A stretch of 64,000 nucleotides of DNA from the NCBI RefSeq assembly GCF_030272615.1, contig NC_081409.1, forward strand, positions 532,496,291 to 532,560,290, read 5' to 3'. The notes beneath the pieces were generated by a model. The model did not search any database. It had not been told where the DNA came from and worked only from the letters and a program-made list of their open reading frames with translations. Below are positions 34,434 to 45,471 of the stretch, piece after piece (position 1 is the stretch's first letter; each line of letters begins with the position of its first letter). Position numbers and translations under genes: made by a program. Origin of the DNA: Cryptomeria japonica (lineage: Eukaryota; Streptophyta; Pinopsida; Cupressales; Cupressaceae).

Positions 34434-35251
34434 CACAATTGGGGCATATTTTGTCAGTTTTAGGGTTTGCTCCTATGGGTTGCATTTCCCTGTTTCATGG
34501 CCAAATAAGGGTGTTTTTCATCTATTCTAACCTATCCTAACCTTATCCCCCCTTTCTGGATCATTTGCATGTTGTTTTTAACCTAAATTGAGTTCCCAGG
34601 GCACAACTGGGCATGTGTTGTGTATCCTGCACCTGTGTCACATAACCTGTGCCTGTGTACCCTTACACAAGCACAGAAGACATCACACAAGTGCAGGATT
34701 CACCCTACACAAGCACAGAAGTTAGTTTCTGCATTTTTTGTGGGCCCCGCAATGTCCCGCAAGCAAGTCAAATTCATAAAATTGAAAACATGGGTTTTTG
34801 AGATACATACCGCTACTCTTGCGTTGTCTGGTCGTCTGTACGTGCTTACACATTCTCCGAGGTAATCTGCCCTTGGAATGTTCTCCATCTCTCTGCAAGT
34901 GTCCTTTTCCAGAGCAACAAATTCTCCTCTTGGGCTAGTGCAAATGAGCAATTTTCACTCTCTTGGTCTCATTTATAGATCTTTGTCAGTGCATAGATGG
35001 ACGCGCACCCTCTCCATCTTATGTTGGTCGCAGTCTTTTGCATCTTTAACTACTTGTCCTTCATGCATCCGATCTCTGATTGTCAGTCCGTCCGATCCTA
35101 TCATTTTTATCGATCAATTGGCCTCCTTTTTGCATGTTTCCGGCCAATTCCTCGAGGGGGCATGCATATGTCATTGTCAGTGTCTGGGGCATTTTCATTA
35201 TTGTTCTTTGAAACAACACTCAGAATCGCATTTTCTCAAAGAGGGGCAAAA
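34434..35251. other. Region between PMD copy 2 and LTR2, with polypurine tract
   Basis: Apart from the motif array no gene is seen. The right end, TCAAAGAGGGGCAAAA at 35236-35251, is the plus-strand polypurine tract that primes second-strand synthesis, immediately before LTR2. Confidence 0.8.
34610..34720. repeat. Inverted motif array upstream of PMD copy 2
   Basis: Copies of CTGCACCTGTGTCAC and CCTGTGCCTGTGTAC are followed by reverse complements such as ACACAAGCACAGAAG. The layout matches 18271-18384. The array sits 177-290 bp upstream of the PMD start on the minus strand. Confidence 0.8.
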
Positions 35252-36886
35252 TGTAGACACCTAAAACTGGTCAACGCTTGCGGAATCATACTTTAACATT
35301 TACGCATTGCCTTATTTTAGGGTTTTTGTGTTGCATTAACATTTCTCCTATGATTCGCACTTGGTCTTTATCATTTGCAAGCATCGAGTCATTCTTCTAC
35401 ATTCTTCATTCATCTCACTCTTAAATTTGGTCTTGTCAACAACACTATCCAGTCATGATTTTGATCAATTTTATCCTGTCACATCAATGTATGTGCTCAT
35501 TGGTCATCATTTTTGGACATCATCAATCCTAATTAGGGTTTTGTCCTCTTATCAATCTTGTCATCTGGCGATCGATTTGTCATCAATCCTTATCATTTTC
35601 AATCTTGTCATTTTAATGATCGATTTGTCATCGATCGTTGTCATGTTCGATCTTGTCGTTTTGCGATCGATTTGTCATCGATCGTGGTCATTTTCAATCT
35701 TGTCGTCTTGCAATCTATTTTGTCATCGATCCTTGTCCTCTTTTCAATCTTGTCATTTTGCAATTAATTTGCCATCGATCATTGTCTGTCTCAATCATGT
35801 CAATTTGGATCAATTAGTCATTGTTCCTCGCCAATTGGTGCATTTATCAATTAAATCATTTATCACATTGGTCCTTTGTTAATCAGAATCAAATCGATAT
35901 CGATTATCCTTTGTCAAGACCTAATTGTCATCCTTGCATTGCTAATTCATCTTCTAGGGTTTCGTAATTTGATCATTTAACCTTGTTTGTCATTTCTCCC
36001 TTTAGGATTAATAAATTATTTATTTATCCTAAGTCTTCTTGTCACAATTAAATGATTATTTAATTGGCTAACTAATCCTTCCCTCTTTGTGAATTAATTA
36101 ATAAATGAAAAATTATTAATTAATTCACTTAATTCCTATTTTCCTAATTCCTCTTTTTGTGAATTAATTAATAAATGACAAATTATTAATTAATTCACCT
36201 AATTTCTCGTAATTCCTAATTTCCTAATTTTCATCAATTTCTTAATTCCTAATTTTTCCTCTTTTTCTAATTTTCTAATTTTCTAATTCCTAATTTCAAT
36301 TTCCTCCTATTTTTCTCCTAATTTCATGGGAATGACATTTCAATTTGTCATAATTTGTCATAATTGACAATCAATCAATTTTAACATAGAAACTTGTCAT
36401 AAATTATCAATCAATCAATTTTGCATAGAAAGTGCATAATTTGTCATAAATTTGTCATAATTGACATTTTTGATTTACAATTTCCATTTGAATTGAATCA
36501 TGCTAATTTGATCATTTCTCCAATTTGTCTATAAATTGGATGAATTTCTTCAATCTCGGCTAATAATCACTTGTTTGAATTACTTTATCGAATCAATCAC
36601 GCTTTGAGTATTCTTGTGCCAATGTCAATCTTGCTTTCACATTAGGTTTATGCACTTGAAGGTGAGATCCACAAACAAAGGTTATTTGGAGAAGAAAGAA
36701 GGACAATGGAGCCTCATGAAGGAGACATTCAGATCTGCATCTGGTTTGCTTAGTTTTTAGTTTTGAATGTTTTATTTTCATGTCTTTATTGAGTGTGTTA
36801 GGATTGATCATTGCATTTGTGCTTTCGTGATTGAGCTATGACTAATATTGATATTTGCTTTGATGATTTCCAAATTCCTAGCTACA
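35252..36886 (+). repeat. LTR2 (3' LTR) of element F
   Basis: Begins TGTAGACACCTAAAA and ends CTAGCTACA at 36886. The length is the same as LTR1 (1635 bp) with scattered substitutions, small indels cancelling. The 48-bp array (35555-35793), inverted repeats (36089-36198) and TATA box (36529-36536) are all kept. What follows, TTAATTTATTTG, is the D-type LTR, so this is the natural right end of F. Confidence 0.9.
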
Positions 36887-38024
36887 TTAATTTATTTGTA
36901 AATATTATAATGGGGAATGCACATGCATTTAGACACATTGCCTAGATCTCCCTACTCAAAATATAATGAACCAGAAGACTCCAACCCTCAGGGAAGATTC
37001 ACTACCTTACAATAATATTTAGACTACAATCCAAATTACATGAATGGCAAAGATAGAATCTGCTAATACCTGATGACAGTTCTGGTTAAGCTCATTTGTC
37101 TGCCCTACAACAATCTCTCCTCAATACATCATAACAAAGGATAAATTCACTCATGCACACATACGCCACTCTCTGATAATCCAAACACAACCTCAACACC
37201 CAAAATACATGAATATAACACCTATTTATACAATTCATCAACCTTGACTACAAGGTCGACCAAACCCTCAACCCTCAATTACAAAATTACAGCACACGAT
37301 ACATAAATAAACCACCAGACCAATAAAATTCCATAAACAACATAGAATGGACCCAAACCAAATCTCCAAACATGCATGACCACCAAAAATCTCACCAAGA
37401 TCAACTGCAACATGCTATACCACCAAAAATACCACATAACTTGAAGAATACCACTAGATCAACAAAATCACCAATGCCATGCACAAGGATAAATGCGGAC
37501 CATAAAAATAAATAGGAAATGATTAGGAAACACCAATAAGCATGTTAGGACCATCCACAATAGCTGCACCAACACAACTTATTCAAATCTTCATTGATCA
37601 ACACACTAACACTCAAGAACACTTATCAACAACAACTCAGACAAGAAAGATAGCTTGCACATCACCAAAACATAAACCATCTAAAATGTAGATACACATG
37701 AACATCCAAAACATTCTCCCAAATCTGCAACCAAAGATGTAATCATACCAGAGCACATCAGATCAAGTACCATATTCTGCTAGCCACATAACACAAAAGA
37801 ATAGTCTTCATACCATAATCCACAACTCAACCAAATCACCACATAGCATCATGGAATCAATAAAGAATGAGATATCTCTAGTTGTTTAAGCATCCCAAAT
37901 AGACAAACCAACTAGATCAACTCACTGCAAACACAAGATCGCCAAAATAGCTCTCTGCAACACCAAAACACGAGAATATGTTGACATCAATGACAACATG
38001 CCCTAGCAGCAATAATATCCAATA
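36887..38024 (-). repeat. D-type copia LTR, partial
   Basis: Aligns closely (roughly 85-90 % by eye) with 9845-10995. The LTR start on the minus strand reads TATTGGATATT at 38024, with the usual TG changed to TA. The other end is cut by the right end of F at 36886. It could be the 5' LTR of copia D, separated from 10995 by later insertions E and F, or a fragment of another copy. TATAAATA on the minus strand at 37223-37230 matches that of D. Confidence 0.75.
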
Positions 38025-38453
38025 GGTAGATTATTTTTACAAACTATTATATCGAAACTTTGTAATATCTTCATAAAAATAAAGGATTATTTTAATGATC
38101 ATCACAACATAAGAAATTTATTTCATTTCATCACCGATGAACTAAGGAGGCAGGGCCCACTTCTTGGGATGCCTTGTGACTCTATAGTTTAGCAGTGTGT
38201 TTATTTTTATTTTTAATTGATATTATTTGCAAGTGTGGTTTTTAGTTTATTTAAAATTTTGTAGTTTTTATAAGTCGATGTTGTTCCTATCACCAAGAAA
38301 TGATAGTTCCTATCGCTGGAGTTAGTTTGATTTGTTGCAAGTTTATTGTCATAGTTGCATTCATAATCACTCATCTCATGAATTTCACCCCTTTGTGGCA
38401 TATATTTCTAATACCTTTCACATGCTTATGATCCCCAGATTAACACATAGGCC
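38025..38453. other. Short stretch between D-type LTR and copia H
   Basis: AT-rich sequence of about 430 bp with no recognisable gene or repeat. It ends with AGGCC just before the H LTR, the left half of the presumed target duplication, and so is the left flank of the H insertion. Confidence 0.6.
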
Positions 38454-39709
38454 TATTGGCAATTTGGAGGAATTGATTATGTGTTGCATTGATGTTTTGT
38501 CATTGATGGCAACACCGACAGTTTTGGTTGTTTACCAGTTTTCGGTTGGTTCTGATAGAGTGGTTGGATTATGATATTGATCTGGTATGCTTTGGTTTGT
38601 GGAATTGGTTTGGATCTATCATTCATGGTATTCATATGTGTATCACAATCAGTTGGTTCAAGATTTAATGACTCAAGAGCTATCATTTGTTCTAGTAAGC
38701 CTTTTGGTCATCGGTAAGGGTTTTACTAGTAGAGCTTTGTTGAAGATATTTTGATGCATGTGATAAGTGGTGTTGGTGCAGCTTCTAGATGGATTTTACG
38801 ATGTTGTTGGTTATCTTGTTCATGTTCTTATTGATCAGTGGTGTTGGATTTGGTTTATGGAAAACTATTTTGGGTCTGGTGTTATACAGGTTATGGATCG
38901 GTTTATGTAATGTGTTGGTGGATGATCTCGATGCATTACCGGCAAGATTTAATGATTGTTTTACATTGTTTTCAACCTAAGATGACTTGGTTGATCATTG
39001 GATTGTAGGTTTATGTTATAAATTTATTATATTATCTTTTAGGTGTCCGACCTAATTGTTTAGGTCTCGAGTTGGTATAAATATGGTGTAAGATCTCTCT
39101 GTAGATCAAGGGCTTATGGGATATGGGATATAGTATTATCTATGTGCCAATAATGTTGTAATCATATGAAGAGGTTCTAGTCAATCATGGGTGATTGAAT
39201 TGGGTTTATAGGATAGGTTTAAGGCCTTCAGTATTGAGCTTAACCGGAACGGTACTCAGGCATAGGAGATGTTATTCTTATCGTTCAATCTTTATTCCAG
39301 ATTTTAGTCTGATGTTTTCTATAGTCAGTGAGACTCCTTTTGTGATGAGAAGTGCGCTCTAGGTTGTTGGCCTTCCTGCATGTGTAGGCCACTTCACTCT
39401 GTAATCATATACTTAGTGCAGAAGTATAATCTGACTGTGGGTAGGCTTCTCATCGTGGTTTTTCCCTTTATCGGGTTTTCCACGTACAAATCTTGGTGTC
39501 ATGTGTTCTGGATGGATGGTAACTATTTTGTGATTTATGTTTATGCTTAATTTATATATTAGTTATTCCAATATTTGGTTTATGCATTCCGGTATTGACT
39601 TTATGTGTTCTGATAATAAGGATTTGAATGCTTAAAGTTCTATAATCCGGTGACAACTGATTCACCCCCCCCCTCTCAACTGTCCTTTGGTTATTTGAGT
39701 TGTCTAACA
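38454..39709 (+). repeat. 5' LTR of copia H
   Basis: Starts TATTGGCAATTTGGAGG (TG changed to TA, as in the 3' LTR) and ends TTGTCTAACA directly before the primer site. It contains a TATAAATAT box at 39076-39084 and the TCACCCCCCCCCTCTCAA run near its end. The frames read across it are not genes. Confidence 0.92.
39076..39084 (+). promoter_or_regulatory. TATA box of H 5' LTR
   Basis: TATAAATAT after CGAGTTGG; the same box is in the 3' LTR at 57937-57945 and, as TATATATAG, in the solo LTR near 4238. Its conservation marks the likely promoter. Confidence 0.65.
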
Positions 39710-39711
39710 AT

Positions 39712-39723
39712 TGGTGTCAGAGC
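39712..39723 (+). promoter_or_regulatory. Primer binding site of H, tRNA-iMet type
   Basis: TGGTGTCAGAGC, one base from the usual TGGTATCAGAGC, two bases after the LTR end at 39709. Confidence 0.9.
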
Positions 39724-39765
39724 CCGATCCTCACAGCAAAATCTTAATCGCTTGAGGAAGATCCT

Positions 39766-40680
39766 ATGGCGTCTAGAAGTTCAAGTTCATCAATTTCATC
39801 TGCAGCTGTTTTCCAGAGAGAAATTCCTAGGCTTGATGGAACAAATTACAAGGTATGGAAGATTCACATGGAGACTCATCTGAGATGTCTTGGAAAATAA
39901 ATTTGGGAGATCACTGAGAAAGGTGTTACATATTTTACTTAGGCATTGGGCAATCCTCCTCTAGTAGGTTTGGATAAGGATCTTGAGAATGATTGTAGAG
40001 CTAGAGAATCCCTTTTGTGTGCACTTTCTAATCAACAAATAATGGGACTAACTGATAAATCAACTGTAAAGGCTATATGAAACAAATTGGAGACTTTGAA
40101 TAAAGGTGACCCTACTGTTGAAATTGTTAAACTTGATGGTTACTGGGTGAGGTATGAGAACCTGAAGATGGAAGAAGATGAAAGGATTACTACTTTTATG
40201 GAGAGAGTTAATGAGATTGTTCTGGGAATTCAATATTGTGGTGGATCTTTGAGCAAAGATGAAATAGTTTCTAAAGTACTGAGAGCTTTGCTACCGACTT
40301 ATAAGATAAAGGCTACTACAATTAATGACCTGAGAACTATGGAAAATACCTCTATTAATAGGGATACCTTGGTTGGGAAATTATCTGCTTTTGAGCTTGA
40401 GGAATTTGGACCTTCTGGAGCTTTCAAATCTGAACCTACTTTTCATTCATCTACATCATTTGCCAGCAAAAGTGATTGGAAAGCTTTATATGTAAAGGAA
40501 CTAAGGGATATAAAAAAATAAGATGAAGAGTTTGAGCAACTTGAAGCCTTATTTACTAGAAGAGTACCCAAAGCACCGATAGGAAGTAAGTATGAAGGAA
40601 AATCACCTTTTAAATGCTTTGCATATAATAAGATAGGTCATTTTACATCTAGATGTGACTAACCATGATTATCAGAACAA
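39766..40680 (+). pseudogene. Copia gag of H, N-terminal to zinc knuckle
   Basis: Starts MASRSSSSSISSAAV 42 bp after the primer site. It has REIPRLDGTNYKVWKIHMETHL, RARESLLCALSNQQI, and then the long open part 40087-40521 with ERITTFMERVNEIV, KVLRALLPTYKIKA and KLSAFELEEFG: the UBN2-type copia gag. Stops at 39898, 39940 and 40078 and a TAA at 40519 break it. The knuckle near 40615-40660 reads CFAYNKIGHFTSRC, with the second Cys changed to Tyr. Element G begins at 40688, a few codons on. Confidence 0.88.
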
Positions 40681-40687
40681 GCATAAG

Positions 40688-41622
40688 TGTCATGCTCTGT
40701 GAAGTGTACCTGTACCTGCAACCAAAATGCATTCAATAAATCATTACAAGCAATGGTTAGTAGATATAATCAATGAAACACAAAACCATAGCTAATCGAC
40801 TTATTGCCTCCTAGTAAATGCGAGTATGAATTTTTCTCTCAGATTTTAGTATGCAAATTCCAGTGACTTGACTACACTTAGATGGAGGATTTGAATGCTG
40901 AAAATGCATGATCTAGCAAGAATAGCATGATTAAGCTATATGAATTCATGATTGATCTAGAAAATGAACTAAAATGAAGATGCAATTAAACTAAAATGAG
41001 CATGATAACATTGCTAAGAAATGATAAACTAGAAGCTAGATGCCTATAATAACAATGCAAATGATGAAATCAAATTGGGACCCTTATTGCTCCAAAATGA
41101 GGTCTATTTATAGGATTTCCCAAGGCTAGGGGTGAGTTGGCATGAATCAATGGTTGAGATTGATCTGAAGATATCAATGGTTAAATTGGAGGAGGTTGGC
41201 AAAGGGAGTTGGATTAAAGGGAACACTTAGTGACAAGTGTCACAAAGGTTCTAGAAGATGTTGGATGAAAGGGGACAAGGTGGTAGGTAGAATGGGTTAG
41301 GTTTAGGAGTGGTAGAAGTTAGGAGAATTTGAATTTAGAAATTCAAATATTAGGAAAATGACTAATTAATCTCAACAACTCATGAATGATTTGTTTTAAT
41401 TAATTAGGGAATTATAAGAAATGATTTTGGTGGAGGGAATTAATTAATTAAAGGGGGGAAATGAAATGAACCTATCTAATAAATCCTTAGATTTATTAAT
41501 AAGTAGATGAATGAGAGATTTAATCAAATTTCTTAGTGAATTCAATAAAATTGGGGAGGAGAGATTAATTAAATAATTACTTATTCAATTAATTATCTTC
41601 AGACCATTTTTAGGTGTATACA
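40688..41622 (-). repeat. 3' LTR of element G
   Basis: Plus strand starts TGTCATGCTC and ends GGTGTATACA, so the minus strand begins TGTATACACC, like the TGTAGACACC of F. A TATA-like CTATAAATAG on the minus strand lies at 41104-41113. It matches 53164-54129 except for two short duplications there. Confidence 0.92.
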
Positions 41623-41650
41623 TTTTGCCCCTCTTTGAAGTGAGGTGTGA
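41623..41650 (-). promoter_or_regulatory. Polypurine tract of G
   Basis: On the minus strand, CTTCAAAGAGGGGCAAAA directly precedes the 3' LTR start. It matches the tract of F almost base for base. The same 28 bp occurs again at 54130-54157 outside the 5' LTR. Confidence 0.85.
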
Positions 41651-41915
41651 TGACATGTTGATTCAAAGAATAATCTCATTTTGATGATGGTATTGATTTG
41701 ATAGGATGCCCCAGCTCTTGATTGCTAAATTCCGATATAATGATGCCCCCTCGGGAGATCAATTGAGATAATTGATCTTTGGAGTTTTTGTGAGATTGAT
41801 ATCCCGATAGATTTGATTTGATTTCTGCAACTTTTGTTTGATGAAAGTGCGAGTTATTTGATTAGCTTGATTGCTTAGATCAGTAATATTGAAAAATATT
41901 GATTGATTTGATTCA

Positions 41916-42103
41916 GTCTAGTTTTAGGAAGGATTCATCCTATATAAGACATGAGTCAGAATCAATTTATCTGGTGTCAGGAAGGATTCATCCTGTATAA
42001 GACATGGATGATCATAACGTCTGGTTTCAGGAAGGATTCATCCTATATAAGACATTGATGATCACGTCTAGTTTCAGGAAGGATACATCCTATATAAGAC
42101 ATG
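41916..42103. repeat. Four-copy repeat with inner inverted repeat
   Basis: The unit TCAGGAAGGATTCATCCTATATAAGACAT-type begins near 41916, 41971, 42019 and 42066, with spacing of about 47-55 bp. AGGAT and ATCCT within each unit can pair. On the minus strand each unit reads TTATATAGG-like, resembling a TATA sequence. Confidence 0.85.
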
Positions 42104-42499
42104 AGTTGATTAGGTTTGATTGATTGATTTTATTTGGCAAGATTGATTAGATAAAGAATTGATAGTTTGTTGATATCAGTTGCAGAAATTTTTAGATATG
42201 CTGATGTTGATGCATTTGAGGGAGATAGCATAAGATTTTTGTTGAGTTGACAATATCTGGAGAGATATGAGTTATTCTGATTATGTATACACCTATGATG
42301 ATACTTTGATGATTCCTGCAATAGAGTTAGCCTTGGATAAAAGGAGCTTTTGGGATCCATGTAAGAATGAAATGCAAGCTAAAATGCAAATGAAATGCAA
42401 TGGAATGCAAAGCTATGACCCGACCAGTCACTGGATTATTTTGCATTTTTGTCATCATTGAGCTTTTGAAATGTGGGAAGTGAGTGCAAACATCGATGG

Positions 42500-42660
42500 T
42501 ATAATTAAACCATGATGACCTGAGCGCTTCTTTCTTGGATTTTGATATAGCAAGTTATAATTAAACCATGATGACCTGAGCGCTTCTTTCCTGGATTTTG
42601 ATATAGCAAGGTAACACAAGCATCGAGGTATAATTGAACCGAGATGACCTAAGTGTTGTT
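42500..42660. repeat. 56-bp tandem repeat, 2.5 copies
   Basis: Units start TATAATTAAACCATGATGAC at 42500 and 42556, with a diverged partial third from about 42629. No coding meaning is apparent. Confidence 0.85.
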
Positions 42661-43534
42661 TGCATAAAACAGGCAGTATTAATTATTTCAATATGCAAAT
42701 TGGAAATGTCTTCAATGATATTCTGATGATCATGTCCCAAGACAAATTTGCACATATTAATGATTAATTTTCAGACAGTAGACAAGAAAAATATCATGTT
42801 TCTTCCTTGTTCCTCTAGTCAATGACATCTCGGAGTCACTCAAAAATCATGATAGCGAAAAGCAATATAGAAAAGTTGAACAATCATGTTACAATCAATC
42901 ATTCAAAAAGATATTATCCATTAAAAAGTGTGTGATGTGCTTAGATTGATTTTGTGATAGCTTGATAGTCTGATCTTGTGTTCAATGTTGGATGTGTCTT
43001 AGTTTTTTGCTTGATAAGAGTTGTCTAACTATTTGGTCTACTTGTTTGATTAAGCTCAAAATTGATCAAGAGTTTTGCCCCCAGCTAGGTGTATAATTTT
43101 GCCCCAAGCCTAGAAACAAAGTCGTTATGATATCTTCAATGATCCAAACCATGGTAAGAAGCCACTTGGGATGCTTGCGTATGTATAAAGGCTTCACGAT
43201 GATCAGCACTGATGGAAGAATGAATGCAAGTGGAAAAATGCATGAACTAATAGATGGAAGAGCCAGCCGACAGATAGCGCCTGTTTGCCAGGTTTTCACC
43301 ATCTGTTTTTATTGCACTTTTTCTGATATTTGATTTTTATTTTCTGCTTTTTTCACTTTTTAGGATTTTTCTGATTTTTCACTGTTTTTTTATTTTTCTG
43401 ATTTTTCACCGTTTTTTTTTTATTTTTCTGATTTTTCACTGTTTTTTTATTTTTTTGATTTTTCAGACATAGAACCTCTTCAGGTGCATGCTATTGATAG
43501 GTTCTTTGAGCTGATCTCCATCCTGTGTTGATAG

Positions 43535-44560
43535 CTAATATGCTCTTGATCCAAATACTGTTGTGACCACAAACGGACCTAACCAGTTTGGTTCAAATTT
43601 GCCTTTCTTTTCTCGATCTACCTGGTTGTGTGGATTTTCTTTTAGCACTAGTTCTCCCACTTGAAAGATTCTTGGTTTAACCTTATGATTATAGCTCCAA
43701 CACATTCTTTGTTGATATACCTTTAGATGATCAAAGGCATTGTGTCTATGTTCATGGATTAGTTCTAACTCTTGCAGTCTAGATACTCTTTGTTCTTCAT
43801 CTAGGATGAGTCCTTTTAGTGATACACGTAGAGAGGGTATCTCTACTTCGATTGGCAATATGGCTTATGATCCATATACAAGAGAGAAAGGTGTGGCACC
43901 TATCGGTGTGCGGATACTGGTGCGATAGGCCCATAGAGCAGGATTTAGTTGAATATGCCAATCTTTCCCAGCATCATTCACTATCTTTTTAAGAATTTTC
44001 AAGATAGTTTGTTAGATGCTTCTGCCTGCCCATTTCCCTGTGGATAATATGGTGTGGAGAATCTGTGTTGGATTTTGAACTTCTCACATAGCTCTTGTAC
44101 ATCTTGATTCTTGAATGGTCAGCCATTATCAGTGATAATGGTCATTGGTATTCCATAGCGACAGATGATATAATTCAAGATAAATGCAGCAATTTTTTTT
44201 CCTATGATGTTGATGAGAGGTACAACTTCAATCCATTTTGTGAAATATTCAGTAGCTACTAGGATGAATTTATGTCCATTAGATGAGGAAGGATTTATCT
44301 TTCCTACTAGATCAAGTCCCCATTGACAAAAAGGCCAAGATGTTGCTAAAGCATGTAGTTCTTGTGCTAGTGCACGGATCAAGTTCCCATGGATTTGACA
44401 TTGTTTGCATGTTCTTGTTATTTTAAAAGAATCCTATTCCATAGTCAGCCAATAGTAGCCCATGCATATGAGTTTCTTCAAAAGGGTAAGACCACTTGAA
44501 TGAGTGCCACAAATGCCATTATGGACTTCATGTAAGGCCTTCTTAGATTCTTCTTGTTCA
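43535..44560 (-). pseudogene. Integrase of element G
   Basis: The minus strand encodes CGTHSSG-like zinc-finger remnants upstream, WGLDLVGKINPSSSNGHKF (first Asp), TIITDNG (second Asp), then, after a stop at about 44116, [10 protein letters not shown] (Glu), and in the frame 43535-43858 IEVEIPSLRVSLKG, IFQVGELVLKENPHN and KFEPNWLGPFVV. It is the counterpart of the F integrase, without a chromodomain. A stop and a frame change in the middle inactivate it. Confidence 0.88.
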
Positions 44561-44589
44561 AGACATCTTAAGAGAGTACCGTCTAGACC

Positions 44590-45444
44590 TCATTTATATA
44601 GGGTATCTGCGATGAGAGTATAATGGGAGGATTGGCGAATAAAATTTCTCTTTTGATTTTTTGATAAGTCAGGAGGTAAGATGTTATCTTTCAGGTATGT
44701 GTAAGTTTGGCCATAGCGGGAGGAATCATGTCCAATGAGTTGACAAATGGTTTGGGAATCAGGACAATTATAGGCGGGATGAAACAACTCTTCAACCAGG
44801 AATTCATAATGCTCTTGATTTTCCTGTGTCTGCAATAGAGAAGCAAGTGTAGCCATGGCGTCAGTTGCTTTGTTATCATTTCTTGGAATCTATTCAAAAG
44901 TTATTTCTACAAAGTGTTTCTTGAAATCATCCACCATCTTTTTATAAGGCATGAGTTTGTCATCTTTTGTTTGATAGTCATCATTGATTTGATTAATGAC
45001 AAGCTGAGAGTCTCCAAAGACTTGAAGTTGTTTAATATTCCATTCTACAACCATTTTGATACCTGTTACCAATGATTCATACTCTGCTATATTGTTTGTG
45101 CACGAAAAGCTTAGTTTGTATGCTTTCAGGATTGTATGCCCTTGTGGTGTGATGAAAAGAATTCCTGCTCCTGATCCATGTTGTGTATATGAACCATCAA
45201 AATATAGTTGCCATGTTTTTGTTGTAACTGTTAAGATATCAGCATCAGGAAATTCAATCTGTAGAGGATGATTATCTTGAAGTAGTGTCTCTGCTAGTTG
45301 ATCTGCGATGACTTGTCCCTTGATAGATTTTCTATCAACATATTTGATATCAAACTCACTTAGAATCATGATCCATTTTGCTAGTCGTCCCGTCAATGTG
45401 GCTTTGCTAAGCAAATACTTTAGAGGATCGATTTTAGCTATCAA
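44590..45444 (-). pseudogene. Archaeal-type RNase H and linker of element G
   Basis: The 45444-44890 frame gives the end of the first RNase H (LTGRLAKWIMILSEFDIKYV, KGQVIADQLAE) and then the archaeal-type domain: LYFDGSYTQHGSGAG (Asp), NNIAEYESLVTGI (Glu) and LQVFGDSQLVINQ (Asp). All three are intact. The linker follows in 44590-44856 (ICQLIGHDSSRYGQTY). It marks G, like F, as a Tat-lineage element with two RNase H domains. Confidence 0.88.
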
Positions 45445-45471
45445 CTTGATGGAGTGAGATAGTATATAATG

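Larger units (their letters stand above)
16633..36886 (+). mobile_element. Tat-like Ty3/gypsy element F, truncated tandem sharing LTRs
   Basis: Order on the plus strand: partial internal 3' part (PMD antisense gene, purine tract), LTR1, leader, gag, protease, G-patch, RT, RNase H, archaeal-type RNase H, integrase, spacer, antisense PMD gene, purine tract, LTR2. The extra RNase H before integrase and the absence of a chromodomain place it in the Tat lineage. Both LTRs are 1635 bp and very similar by eye. The left side is truncated at E; the right LTR ends at a CTACA, followed at once by a D-type LTR. Coding regions are open in long pieces but carry many TGA stops. Confidence 0.88.
41651..43480 (-). 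other. G spacer between integrase and 3' LTR
   Basis: No credible gene and no PMD cargo, unlike F. It holds four copies of a TCAGGAAGGATTCATCCT unit (41916-42103), two and a half copies of a 56-bp unit (42500-42660), the GTGAAAACCTGGCA block (minus strand, 43275-43302), and T-rich simple repeats (43310-43465, A-rich on the minus strand) right behind integrase. Confidence 0.75.

Noticed and set aside
43066-43302. 78-codon minus-strand frame MVKTWQTGA... as an env-like gene
   Set aside because: Only the first residues, from the conserved block, are shared with F; the remainder does not align, so it is treated as a block rather than a gene.
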